64,000 nt of DNA from Sambucus nigra. Lineage: Eukaryota > Streptophyta > Magnoliopsida > Dipsacales > Adoxaceae. Of the stretch, positions 24,460 to 36,065 are shown piece by piece. The position numbers and the translations under genes are program-made. The stretch covers positions 534,474,017 through 534,538,016 of the forward strand of contig OX422211.1 of the NCBI GenBank assembly GCA_949130495.1. Reading direction: 5' to 3'. How positions within the stretch are numbered: position 1 is the stretch's first letter; each line of letters starts with the position of its first letter. A model generated the notes under the pieces. It ran no database searches, was not told where the DNA came from, and saw only the letters and a program-made list of their open reading frames with translations.

Positions 24460-25923
24460 ATGCAAAATTCTGAAACCACTCCCACACCCCATAATACTCC
24501 AACCAACATTCACGAAAATCCAATTATAGAGTATAATCCCGATAGTCCCCACACTCCAAATGCCCCACAGTTCTGGATCCCACCTCCCACACCATCGCAC
24601 ACAATCTCCAATAACACTCCGTTTTCCTTCTTAGGACACACTCCGAGCACACCCAGTGAGAGCACCGAGTCAATAAGTGAGGAAGTGATGTCGCAACACG
24701 ACAGTGCACCCGCCGGTGAGGAAGAGCCCCCATACCGCCCAATGAGAGAATTCTTATATCCCGAGCGCACTGTCACTCCGGGATGCATTATACTCCCGTA
24801 TAATGCCGGGCAATTTCGTTTCAAAAATGGGATGATCCATATGTTACCGCATTACTACGGTATGGATTCTGAAAAGCCATACCTCCATATTAGGGAATTT
24901 GAGGACGTGTGTGATACTCTTAATGATCAAACCCGCACACAAGAGGTTATCCGCCTCAAAATCTTCCCTTTTCTCGCTCAAAGATAAAGCTAGACCTGGC
25001 TATGGTCTTTACCTCCAAGCTCGATTCCATCTTGGAACGAGTTGCAGTCGAGATTCCTCAAGAAATTCTTCCCGCTACATCGAACAATTTCCATAAAGGC
25101 TCAAATTCAATCGTTCAGACAATCTGAAAATGAGCCATTTCATCGATGTCATGAGCGTTTCAATGAGTTATTTACTTCATGCCCCCATCACGGATTTGAT
25201 GCAACACAAATCATCTCTTTTCTCTATAATGGGTTGAATCTCAATTCCAAGCAACTTGTTGAAACCATGGGAAGTGGTCCCTTTCTCAATTTAGACGCCC
25301 AAGATGCAGAGCTTCATTTGAGGTATGTCGTCGAAACTACCCAATCCTGGGATACCTCCGACCCTAATGCTCAAAATCAAAATCGTCAAGCGACCACCAC
25401 TCCGGCCGCATCCAACCTATATCATATAGAAAAGAATTCTATAGCGGACAGTCGGATTGATATACTTGAGAAAGAAATGCGAGACCTAGGAGGGATATGT
25501 GGGAGAGGACTAACTGGATCCACACCGAATCCCGTCGAGAAGGTGTGTGCTATTTGTGAGGCGGTCCATTCAACTGAGGAATGTCCGATGATACCCGCCT
25601 ACAAAGTAATGCTTCAGGAGCAAGTTAGTGGTATATGAGGATTTAAGGGTAATTTCGGTGCCCTGCATGGGAATTCCTACAACCCTTCATGGAAAAATCA
25701 TCCCGATTTTAGCTATGGGCAACAACATACTACAATGAACCCTCCTTCGCATGTTTCCCCTCCTCCACCACAACATTTTCAACAAGCCCCACACATGCAA
25801 GGACATGTGCAAGCACCACCACTGCAAGGAAATTATATCCCGCCACAGCGGAAAACTCTCGAGGATACCATGAATCAATTCATCACAAGCCAGACCGCAA
25901 CCAATGCCAAATATGATCACTGA
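24460..25923 (+). pseudogene. Element F gag (two frameshifts and a stop)
   Basis: The first ORF (24,460-24,987) has a proline-rich N-terminus, then the Athila-type gag start with LHIREFEDVCDTLND and IRLKIFPF. The frame shifts briefly (SLKDKAR in another frame near 24,965-24,985) and returns as TWLWSLPP, in the same frame as ORF 25,042-25,638 (RFLKKFFPLHRT; FHRCHERFNELFTSCPHHG). Its end has CAICEAVHSTEECP, a zinc-knuckle-like C-x2-C...H...C. After a TGA at 25,636-25,638 the frame continues with NSYNPSWKNHPDFSY and a proline/glutamine-rich tail, typical for Athila gag, to about 25,923. A gag from this copy would be truncated. Confidence 0.85.
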
Positions 25924-26019
25924 TTGGCGACATAAATGCGAATCTGTCAAAAATACAATCCTCATTGAGTATCCAAGAGAAGGGCAAGTTTCCTGCCCAG
26001 GGCCAAAGACCTCTCCAAG

Positions 26020-27585
26020 GTCAAACTTGTGTTAGCTTGACACCCCATGACCATCCTGGGCTGTGTAGCACAATTACCACTCTACGTAGTGGGAGAGTAG
26101 TTGACTTGTCACCTCCCCCATAAGACGTACTTAAAGACAAGGAGATTTCACCCCGCACGAAAGAGGCCGAAGATGTCCCCTCGAATGAGAGTGATAAAGA
26201 CGACACTAGTGAGCCCGAGGCAGTAGTGAAACCACCCACCGCGGAACCGTTTCCTCAAAGGTTGATTCCTTAACATAAAGGAAACCCACGTGATGACGTG
26301 CTAGACGTATTGAAGCAAGTAAGACTAAATTTACCGTTCCTCGATGCCATTAAGCAAATTCCAGCCTATGAAAAAGTCATCAAAGACTTGTTGACGGTAA
26401 AGAGAAAAATGAAGGTAAAGAATAATGTCTTTCTAGCACAGAACGTAAGCTCCATTAGACTTAACGATCTCCCTCCTATATTCAAAGATCCCGGTGCACC
26501 CACCATTTCCTGCATCATTGGAGAAAATAGAATCAAAAAAGCCTTACTTGATTTGGGAGAAAGTGTCAATATCCTCCCTTATTCCATTTATAGGCAACTT
26601 GATTTGGGCGATCTCAAGCCCACAAAGGTCACTCTCCAATTAGCGGATCGAACAGTGAAGATCCCAAGAGGCATAGTCGAGGACGTGATCGTCCAATTTG
26701 ACACTTTCTACTTCCCGGTAGACTTTGTCATTTGGGACACGGAGCCCTCCTTTACCTCGAACAATCATGTTCCCATCATCCTTGGGGGACCATTCTTAGC
26801 TACGGCTAACGCAATCATCAATACTCGAAATGGGCGAATGCAACTCACCTTTGAGAACATGACCTTAGAGACTAACATCTTCCACATAGCCCAACATACG
26901 GGGGAAGAAGAGGATCTTCACGCGGTGAGTCTAAATGATGAGATCGTAGAAGAGCACATTGAGGAAAATTTATGTGGAGATGCCTTAGAATCGTGCTTAG
27001 TGTCTATTCATGAGAGCGAGGGAACTTATACCGCAATTGAAATAGATAGAGAGGGGTTAGAAGAGAGAAAAATGGTGGAGTTAGAGATCGAGAAAGTAAG
27101 GGAGGACGTAGGCACTACTCGAGAGAAAGAACTAGGGGATATGAGCATGGAAGAATTTGAAAAAGAATTCGGTCCAGTGGATGAAAGCCTTACTATTGAA
27201 GTCCAATCCCTATTGGACTCTTGTAGTCACTTAGACGAAAGTGAATTGAAAGAAAAAATTGATTAATTCCTTCGTTGTGGCAATCCACCCACACCACCTG
27301 AGGTCCCGAAGGCGAGTGAGGAGAAAAGGTGTGGTTCACCCGACTTAGAGCCCGACCCATGCATCTTAAAAATTAAAAGAAACCTAGGTGTTCCCTCTGA
27401 GTCAGCGCACGCAGACCACACTTTGAGCCAGCATCACGAGGATCCCTTTCCAATCAGTCACGATGAGTCTCCCGGTCTATCCTTTATCTATGGGCGAGGT
27501 CACAACTTGTTCCGATTGTTGGATTATAATCCTAGGACGGGAGAGACGAGGAGAGCATCGAACCCCGCGAGTGGGGTCGGGTGAG
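26020..27585 (+). pseudogene. Element F protease with a non-RT C-terminal tail
   Basis: The open part 26,298-27,266 (322 aa) reads as an Athila-type aspartic protease region: LDLGESVNILPYSIYRQL contains the D-L-G active-site variant, followed by VTLQLADRTVKIPRG and IILGGPFLATANAII, the family's conserved flap and C-terminal ILG motifs. The 26,020-26,297 segment is a frameshifted upstream linker. After the TAA at 27,264-27,266 the same frame stays open for another 105 codons (PEVPKASEEKRCGSP through FRLLDYNPRTGETRR) to a TGA at 27,583-27,585. In autonomous Athila elements RT follows at about this point; here it does not. Confidence 0.8.
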
Positions 27586-29320
27586 TTTGTGGAGAGATGA
27601 GAGGTCGTCGGACCCCCGACGTGTATGGGGTGATTTTTAGTGTATTATTGAGTCATGTGTTAGGGTCATTTAGTGTCTTTATGCATTTTAAATATTTGTT
27701 TATTTTATTTTTTCGCACTTTTCATTCACTTTGAGTTAGATTTTAGTCCATTTTTCTTGAGGACAATGCAAAAGTCTAAGTTAGGGGGGTCACAAGTGCG
27801 TATTTCTAAAACTTCACAAATTTTCAAAAATGACCAAAAATCTGAAAAAAATCATAAAATTTTGAAAAATCCAAAAATATTTTTGTTCAAAATAAATAAA
27901 AATTGGAATTCAAATTTTTCAAAAAAATCATTAAAAGTCGGTTTAAAGTCTCAAGTTGTAAAAATTCAACATACACAAAGCCGAAATTGACTAAAGATGG
28001 AAGTTGAGCGAAAATTGACGACTTAACGAATAAGTGTGGAGATTAACAAACCCGGTGAGATTCGAGCCTATCACTTTTTGCGAGTTTTTAAATCAATCCG
28101 AGTTAACTATTAACTCAAAGTTCTTTTCAGCGCTTAAAAAATTGTCGAGGATCTCAATCCTTTCATTTTGATCGGTTTTGAAATATGTGTGTAATATTGC
28201 TTTGAAAAACGTGCCAAAAGTGATCTCTAAACTTAAATTCATCTCGAAACGCATATGGTAAATTAATAAGTAATTCAGACAATGAAGTAGGCCCTCGTTT
28301 GTCACCCAAAAATATTGTCCAGAAAAGTAGCGAAAAATGACCCCTTTTTGTACCCCAATTTGAGCCAGACAAGCTGTCCCTTTTGTTTGATAACCCGAAA
28401 AACCCAAATAGCCCGAAATTGCGTAAATGGAAAAATTCAGAATTTAAGTCCAAAAAGTGCATATAAAGGGGCAAGAAAAAATAGATATGCTCAACAAAAA
28501 TAGCAAGAAAAGAAAAGAAGTGAAAAATATAGAAATTGAGAAAAAGAAGAAAAAAAATGAGCAATAGCCCGGAAAAAGCACAAATGGACATCACTAATAA
28601 TATTTCCAATTCCGAATTTCCCAACCATTTCCATGTTATCCAATTACACCTTTAACCCGAAAAAGTCCTAACCGAGTCCGAATTGAGAAATTGGTTACCG
28701 CGTGGAGAGCTAATACACCAAAAGATAATAAGGGAGGTTAAGTGCGCGGAAAAAGAAGCAATGTTCTCATTTTTAAAATCGTAATCCGTTGATGAGATCC
28801 TTTCACCATGAAATTTCCGTCTTTCTACTTGTATGCATGATTTTGCTTCCATTACATTTACTCTTTATATCGCGCATACCGAGAGAATAGCCACAATTCG
28901 AGAGATTCGTTTGTGAGAGCATTCCGTGAGAAATTAAAATCAAAACGAATTTTCGAATAAGTAACGTAATGATCAATCAGTGGAAATTGGCGATTATATT
29001 TCCGGCATCGTACACACGCACTATGGTTTGAGACTTGTAAATATGACTTCATGATGACTATTTTCTGGAAAAGTTTGAATTGCACAATTTTTGCGTATTT
29101 TGAATTTTCTTTTAATCGAATTTTGTGGGTATATTCTCTACAAACCCTCACGAGACACAACTCGTCCTACTAGGGTGACCTAGGGGTTTAAAGGCTTGTT
29201 GCATACGCTAAATGCAATCGCTTGCCCGCGAAAAAGCTATTATATCCCAATAAAATGTGATTTTCAAGAGTTAAGCCTTGCTAGGATTCTTTTACATTGC
29301 TTGGGACGCGCAAAGTTGTA
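27586..29320 (+). other. Element F noncoding 3' region
   Basis: A motif TTGAGGACAATGCAAAAG precedes an internal GTTAGGGGGG tract at about 27,779-27,788, as often seen after pol in Athila-type elements. The rest is AT-rich with no long frames and no similarity to RT or integrase that I can see. Confidence 0.7.
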
Positions 29321-29333
29321 AGTTAGGGGGGTT
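29321..29333 (+). other. Element F polypurine tract
   Basis: AGTTAGGGGGGTT directly precedes the 3' LTR and would prime plus-strand cDNA. Confidence 0.8.
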
Positions 29334-30905
29334 TGATTGGGCATAAATATTGTATATTTATTCCCCTAATTTCGGTACATTTATGAACCCGAGGGGTGAA
29401 ACCGATATGGATTTAATGCACATTTATGCTACTAACCTTCGTTGGCAAGTATTTTGTGTTTCTTGTTTCTCCTATTTGTTTTACAGGTTAATTATGCAAG
29501 CGGTACAAAAGAGAAAGCGAAACGATGAAAGAAAGGCTAGGAAGGCAAGTTCAAGGGCATTTTGGTAATTCTGTAGCCAGATCTCGGAGGAGGAGTCAAC
29601 TGTAAAGTTAAAAATCTCGGATCAACGAGAACACTAAAATAAACGGCACCCAAATCCGAGCTACGGTTAATGAGTTATGACCAGTTGAAGTTGAAGAAAA
29701 ATCCAATGAAGAAAGGAAATAAAACAAGAAAAATTCGAAGTGTTGAGTGAAAGAAAAAGCACCCCAAGCCAGCAAAAATTCGCGAATCCAGTCGCGAACC
29801 GGTTTGGGGGGTGAATCGGTTCGGGGAACATGCGAACCGGTTCGAGGGTCCTGAAGCACGAATTTTTCTCCTTCATTCTGATTGGTTCAAGGAATTCCAT
29901 TAGGTTAAAACTCCTCCAAAAACAGTGAGGGACGGGGGTAGTGACCGAGGAACGGCAGTTCTGAAGAGTTTTTTTTAGTTTTTGGTAGAGAAAAAAAGAG
30001 AAGAACATCTAGTAACATAACTTCAATTAATTGCTGCAAGATCAATACAATCCCGGGTTTGTTTTCAAGTTGTAATCCAAGTTTTATTTTTATGGTTATT
30101 ATTCTTGCATGGTAATTTTCCTTCGTGATTTGAATCATTTTTTGCGTTCATAACACTTAGCTACATATTTCCATCTATTGTTATCATGAGTTCTTTCGCA
30201 TGCAACGTTACTATTTCATGCATCCTTCAGTTTAATATGTCCGGCTAGGTTTAAAAGGCCGGGATGCATGAACCCAGCCTGATGTGTTAGTGCGTGTGTA
30301 TAAAATTAATCCGATGAATTTAGTGATTGATTATGATCGTATTGCGTAGTTACACAATAATTGTAGATCTTTATATCTCGTTTACCTCTGGGTACTCGTG
30401 ATGATTTAGAGTGCAATTTGAGTGTCACTACCGCAATACTGATTTACTCATCCTCGTATTAGGTATGACGCGGGCTTGAACCTCGTCTACATAATTCTTG
30501 GGAGTACTAAATTTTGGGTCAGATCAATCAGATAAATTTATGATTAATATTATAACTGTACTACACTAGGGTTGGGGGATTGTATTCATGTCCTATTTCT
30601 CTCATCATTTAAAACAAAAAGTTTCAAATCATCGTTCATTCTTAATTTTGGTAGATTAGTATAGTTGCATTTCTTCATAATTTCATTACTGCATTTAGCT
30701 GTAATCAATCTCAAAACCAAATTAATTTTTCCTTTTCTTTTTAGAGTCAAAGTTAGGTTCTCTCCGTCTTTTCTCATCGTCACAACTCTGTTATCCTTTT
30801 TCTCTGAGGATCGATACCCGACTTACTGGGATTATTACTTGAGCGACAAGCTTACACTTGAGCTTAGAGTGAACGCATTTCTGAGACACATTTTCAATTG
30901 AATCA
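29334..30905 (+). repeat. Element F 3' LTR
   Basis: Begins TGATTGGGCATAAATATTG and ends CAATTGAATCA, followed by TSD ACGGA. Few differences from the 5' LTR are visible, which suggests a fairly recent insertion. Confidence 0.9.
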
Positions 30906-30934
30906 ACGGACATATATAAAAATATGTCCTTACA

Positions 30935-30939
30935 ATAAT
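30935..30939. repeat. Right target site duplication of the tandem array (ATAAT)
   Basis: Pairs with 6,561-6,565. Confidence 0.8.
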
Positions 30940-31713
30940 CAGTCCTAAAAAATCCCAATCTTGATTCCTAAGTGTTTTTAAATATGTTTCTAAGATCATA
31001 AGATCATTATCTAAATCAAATCATAAAACTAGAGAATAAATCATCAGTTTTAGCATGTGCTTTATGGAAGTTCATCGTAATTAAGATTTTAATAACTAAA
31101 ACATATTAATATCCTCAAAATATAATACTAAACAAGTGAATCGTAATATTAAATCTGTCCCGTAATAGATTTAAATAGTTATAATAATGTGACATCAGTA
31201 AAACTAACATATTCTACGACAAAACAGTAGATCTCAATCTAACATGTGATTAGTCCCAATTGGATTCAACTAACAATCAATCATATATAAGTTACATGTA
31301 ATACTTAGTAAATCATGATATTCCTTACTTGAATATGAAAGATGAAATATCCAGATTTAATCCCCTTGGTGGTCCTTTTGTTCTCACAAAAATCCCCTTA
31401 TTTTGTTCTCCCAAAAATCTCATCTAGTACTAAGTTTTTGTCATTCTTATAAATTTGTGATTAATGAGGTTTAAATATGTATTTAAACCCTTCATCTCGT
31501 AGTGATCAAATAGGCCTAATTCAGGATCTCTAAATCATCAAAAAACACTACCCATATGCTCCCAAAACTTATCCCAAAGGGGTAACTGCCCCTAGGACCC
31601 AAACTGACATAATTAAAACACCACTTCGTGCCTCCATATCCACCAAAGCTCAGTCTAATGACACTAAGTGTTTATATAAAAATAATAATATGTTTTATGA
31701 CCTAAAATATCAA
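30940..31713. other. Unassigned AT-rich sequence
   Basis: No coding signal, no terminal repeats and no match to other parts of the window that I can see. It should join to 6,328-6,560 as the target of the array. Confidence 0.4.
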
Positions 31714-32255
31714 TGTTATGTGGACCAATAACAACATGACATTTTTCATAGTACCCAGTGAGCCATATCTAATAATTTGACATGGTCGGCTTTATTATCC
31801 CCTTAGGTCAGCAGGATAGCCAACCACGTTTAGGAATGCAAACTGTCAATAAGGTGAATAGACACTAAGGGAATTTCTACAGTCACCCATTCACATACAC
31901 GTGAAGAAATACACAACTATTATCTATAGTGTAAATACCTACAGTATAAACATATTCCACCTCTACTTCTTCCCATTACTATAAATATCTCACTACACCC
32001 CTCAACTAAAAATAGTTTACTATCAACCATAGAGAGTTATTGAGAGCTTGTGCTCAAACCCAAAATACTTAGTGACATTACACTCTTGGATGTAGGCACC
32101 ATATTGGGTTGAACCACATAGAAACATGTATCTCTCTCTTTGTCTCTCATTTATATCTAGTTCGTATCATCTCATATGTTATCTATGGTACATAAGTATT
32201 GGTATAATCAAGAAAAGACTAACTGTGATCATCATACCAATTTTAAACACAAACA
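31714..32255 (+). repeat. Element D putative 5' LTR
   Basis: TGTTATG...AAACA termini, a TATA box near 31,980-31,988 (TATAAATAT) and a following PBS-like TGGCACCGT at 32,259 suggest a Tat-type LTR of about 540 bp on the plus strand. The left end is a best guess; no second LTR is available. Confidence 0.4.
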
Positions 32256-32484
32256 TATTGGCACCGTATTCAATCCAGAATTGATTCTCTGCTCACTTTC
32301 TAGTGAATACTAGAAAATGGAAGACAATCCCAAAGCAGCCATGTCATTGACATCAACATTCCCTCTGCCCCTCCTGGGATAGGGGATATCCAAGGAATTT
32401 TGAGGCCTATAGCCAAAGGTAAAGAAGCTATGTAAGATATTATCATACAATTGACTTAGACGCTCCAAATCAGGTCTGTAGTAG
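32256..32484 (+). pseudogene. Element D leader and gag start (broken, continues after E)
   Basis: A PBS-like stretch (TGGCACCGT) is followed by an ATG at 32,317 (MEDNPKAAMSLTST) that soon hits a stop. The sequence is cut at 32,484 by element E and resumes at 53,964. Gag identity is inferred from position after LTR and PBS only. Confidence 0.35.
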
Positions 32485-34754
32485 TGTCACGACCCCGACC
32501 CAAAACTAATAGGAAACGAGTGTCTTGACGTGCCACCAAGGCATCGAATGTTCTGGCGTTAAAATTTTTCTTTTAAAATATATGTAGCAGAAGTATTATC
32601 ACATGGTTATGAATCATAAAATACTGAAAGTGAAGGAATTACATCATCAGAGCTTTCGAAACGGAACTTCATTTGTATTAAAATATCAACGAGTTACAAA
32701 TTGACACAAAGAGCTAAACATGCTCTATCTAATTAAACAAACATCTACTTAAGGTAACAAAAAAGAGATTTAAAATCTAAATCTTCAACATAGTCCTTTT
32801 TCGTTCCATCCACGAGCTTAATTATTTCCTAAAAAATGGTTATTTATACAGCGTCAGCTAAAAGCCGAATGAGATTCAATCTCTAGACATTCCAAGATTT
32901 TTCAGAAAATTGATACCTATTCAATTTAGAACATAAGATATATACATAGAGATATGAATTTCAAGTAATATATATAAAGTAAATGACAATATATATATTC
33001 AGAATAAACAGTTCAGAACAGAACAGATAAAATAATTGAGCATACGTCAATTATTCAGTTTTAGTGGCCATGTACGCTCTAATACCCAGACAGATGGTGT
33101 TGCCAAATGTTTCCACCCGCTAACATCACAGACAGGTAATCATGATTTCTGGAACAACGCCTTATATAGAGCACACTAGCGATAAACCAGCTGGGAAGGT
33201 ACCACCCAAATATTTCCAGCCGGTAGTCAAGGCCAATATAGTAAGAGAGTTTCCATAGGCAGAATCAATAATTTCTGAATTCAAATCAGATGTTTATATG
33301 GAGAGATATAAACATATAAAAAATGACGAAATCATCGGTATCAAATGCATTTTGAGAATGAAAGAATTTCACAAAATATACATAGTTTGCATAATATAAT
33401 ATAATCAAAATGCACAAGAAATTGCATAGAGTACTCACCTAAAATAGAGGTTGAAATTATAAATAATGAGTCTTCGATCGCACGTTAATCTAACAAATAC
33501 GATAAAGGTTTAAGTATACGTTCTAAACAAGGTCCAATCTCCATATTGTATTTTAATAATAACTTATTTCAATGGATTACTAAAAACCATTTTCTTAACT
33601 TTTAAAACTCATTGATCGTAATTAAAGGATTCAATTCATAGTTCTTCCAAATCAGTCGGTTCCCAGTAGAGATGGAGGGTCACAGGGGCACCACTTGAAT
33701 ACCATCTCATCTAGACAGAACATTTTCAGATTTATTCCCAGTAGAGATGGAGGGTCACAGGGGCACCACTTAAATACCATCTCAACTAGACAGAATTTCA
33801 TCGAGACTGACTTTGGAATTACTTAAATGAGATTCCATAATAACGAGCAATTACTTACAAAAATCATTTTAAAAAGTGTATATATATTTTCAAACAAGTT
33901 GACATATTTTGAAAATAAAATCAATTTAGATTGTTTCCAAATTTTATGTTTTGATTAGTGGATCCTTTAGTGTATTTTCCCAGCATAACTACTAAGTAAA
34001 GCTATAAAGCACAAAATTAAAACTATAAATATGCATTACAACAATTAAATAAAATCATACCTACGAAACGAATTCTTTCTTCGAAATTACAGAACTCCTT
34101 CTTAAGATATTTCCCAAGCTTTCTATCACTCTTTCTTACTATAATTCTCAAGGAATTGGTGTGAGTTTCAAATGAACCCTAAGGCCCTATTTATAGATTT
34201 CTAAAAGTATTACGGTATTGACACGTGTCTAATGACTAGGCTTTTTGGAGTGGTGATTCAACACCGAGGTTTCACGATCCGGAGTGGTCTTGCAGTGTTA
34301 ATATCACCAAATGATGACACGTGTTTTAGCTTTGTCTCTAAAGACGACATGTGTAAGGTGGAAGTGACCAACACGTGGTGGAAAGGTGATAAGGGTATAA
34401 GGGTCATTTCACACATAATGGGTATTTTGGTAATTTCACACTATATATATTTTGAATATTTCTTAGAGGTCCTTGAAAATATTTTATTTACAAAATGGCC
34501 CATTTTATATTTTTATTATAGTCCTTAAAGTTTCATAAAATTATATTTTCTACCCCAAAACTTATTATTTACCTTAAGATATGTCATAAGACTTCGATTT
34601 GATCCAATTTACAGTTGATTCTTCGTAATTAAAAATGGGGTTTGTTATATTGATAGCCAATAATACCACATATCTAATAATACAAAATTTATAAGATAAT
34701 AAGAAACACAAGAGTGTAAAAACAAACTATATATACAAAAGTGGGGTCATTACA
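32485..34754 (-). repeat. Element E 3' LTR
   Basis: Begins TGTCACGACCCCGACCC and ends GGTCATTACA. A minus-strand TATA box CTATAAATAG is at 34,187-34,196. A 75-bp tandem pair (CCCAGTAGAGATGGAGGGTC) lies at 33,660-33,798 and is also in the other LTR. Confidence 0.92.
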
Positions 34755-34767
34755 TCCTACCCTCCTT
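34755..34767 (-). other. Element E polypurine tract
   Basis: The minus strand reads AAGGAGGGTAGGA directly next to the 3' LTR. Confidence 0.8.
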
Positions 34768-34799
34768 ATAAAAAGTTTGGTCCCCAAACTTTACTTACA

Positions 34800-36050
34800 T
34801 TAATTCCCCAAAAGGTATGGATATCTCTCCTTTATTTCATCTTCTCCCTCCCATGTTGCTTTTTCAACAGAATGATTCCGCCATAATACTTTGACTAGTG
34901 GAATAACCTTGGTTCGTAATATTTGATCATTATGGTACAAGATTTCCACTGGATGCTCAATATACGACAAATCTTCTCTAACTTGAAGAGGCTCGTGACT
35001 TAAGATATGTTTTGGATCTGGGACATATTTCTTTATCATTGGTATGTGAAACACATTATGTACACTAGAGAGTTCAGGTGGTAAGGCTATTTTATACACA
35101 ACAGCTCCTATCCTTTCAAGGATTTCAAAAGGTCCTATGTATCTTGGGCTCAACTTTCCTTTCTTCCCAAATCGTATTACTCCCTTTGCAGGCGATACTC
35201 GTAAGAATACACAATCTCCTCTTTGGAATTCTAACTGTCGGTGTCGATTGTCAACATAACTCTTTTGACGGCTTTGAGCGGTTCAAAGTTGGTCTTGTAT
35301 TAATTTCACCTTCTTTGTTGTGATCTGAATCAATTCTGGTCCCAACAATTTTCTTTCCCCAACTTCTACCCAACATGTAGGGGAACGACACCTTCTACCA
35401 TAGAGTGCCTCATACGGAGCCATTTGAATACTTGTTTGATAACTATTATTATACGCGAATTCCACTAACGGTAAATGATCATCCCAATTCCCTTTCAGAT
35501 CAAGTACACATGACCTAAGCATATCCTCTAAGGTTTGAATGGTTCTCTCAGATTGTCCATCTGTTTGAGGATGAAAAGTGGTGCTGAAATTCAATTGTGT
35601 TCCCATGGCTATTTGTAGGCTTTTCCAAAAGCGAGACACAAATTTAGGGTTACGATCAGAAACAATTGAAATTGGGGTTCCATGAAGCCTAATAATTTCC
35701 CGCACACATAACTTAGCTAACTTTTCTAAAGAATGGGTAATTTTAATGGCAAGAAAATGAGAAGATTTAGTTATCCTATCAATAATTACCCAAATAGAAT
35801 CATTACCATTTAAACTCCTTGGTAAACCTGTCACAAAATCCATAGTGATATGTTCTCATTTCCACTCCGGGATAGGTAGGGGTTATAGTAATCCTGATGG
35901 TTTTTGATGTTCTACCTTTACTTGTAGACAAACCAAACACTGAGATATAAATTCTTCTATCTCCCTCTTCATGTTAATCCACCAAAATACTTCTCGAAGA
36001 TCCCTATACATTTTTGTACATCCGGGATGAAATGTGAATCTTGAGTAATG
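34800..36050 (-). pseudogene. Element E integrase with C-terminal chromodomain (single stops)
   Basis: One reading frame runs from 36,050 to 34,800. It has an H2C2-like zinc region (FHPG...CLVCLQVK), the catalytic core with D in MDFVTGLPRS, D in VSDRNPKFVS and E in TDGQSERTIQTLED, so all three DDE residues are present. The GPFEIL segment (MSPRYIGPFEILERIG) and a chromodomain follow (VEILYHNDQILRT; VLWRNHSVEKATWE...ERYPYL), which in chromoviruses guides integration to chromatin. Stops lie near 35,874 (TGG-to-TGA type), 35,888 and 35,282 (the end of ORF 35,283-35,843). It would not make a complete protein without readthrough. Confidence 0.88.
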
Positions 36051-36065
36051 ACTTTCCTCCAAAAT

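Larger units (their letters stand above)
22729..30905 (+). mobile_element. Element F: Athila-like LTR retrotransposon with gag and protease but no RT or integrase
   Basis: LTRs of 1,573 and 1,572 bp (22,729-24,301 and 29,334-30,905) look nearly identical by eye. ACGGA flanks the element at 22,724-22,728 and 30,906-30,910. A tRNA-Asp-type PBS, gag, an Athila-like protease and two GTTAGGGGGG tracts are present. The whole is 8.2 kb, and the sequence between protease and 3' LTR contains no reverse transcriptase, RNase H or integrase reading in any frame. The element therefore depended on another copy's enzymes, yet has intact ends and TSD, so it was mobilised in this form or lost pol by a clean internal deletion. 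Confidence 0.85.
6566..30934 (-). mobile_element. Tandem LTR retrotransposon array: four LTRs, three internal regions, one TSD
   Basis: A unit of about 3.78 kb (one LTR of about 1.2 kb plus one 2.56-kb internal region) is repeated head to tail on the minus strand: LTR1 6,566-7,800, LTR2 14,003-15,185, LTR3 17,746-18,971, LTR4 21,526-30,934. Internal regions 1 and LTR4 are split by later insertions G and F. Each internal region has an initiator-Met-type PBS beside the right-hand LTR and only a gag gene; no protease, RT or integrase is seen. Adjacent units share a single LTR with no TSD at inner junctions, and the whole array is flanked once by ATAAT. LTR-LTR unequal recombination after one insertion explains this best. 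Copia identity rests on the Met PBS and gag zinc knuckle. Confidence 0.85.
21526..30934 (-). repeat. Array LTR4, split by element F
   Basis: The LTR parts are 21,526-22,728 and 30,911-30,934, about 1,227 bp in total. The last 24 bp (CATATATAAAAATATGTCC then TTACA) restore the shared LTR end. The TATA box is altered and the palindrome cluster shortened. Confidence 0.85.

Noticed and set aside
6566..30934. Three or four independent insertions of the copia-like element
   Set aside because: Inner LTR edges join PBS or purine tract directly, with no target duplications; only the outer ends carry ATAAT.
34232..34528. 98-codon plus-strand ORF in E's left LTR, with a counterpart at 53,363-53,584
   Set aside because: It is conserved only because both LTRs are copies; the right copy stops earlier and the frame resembles no protein.
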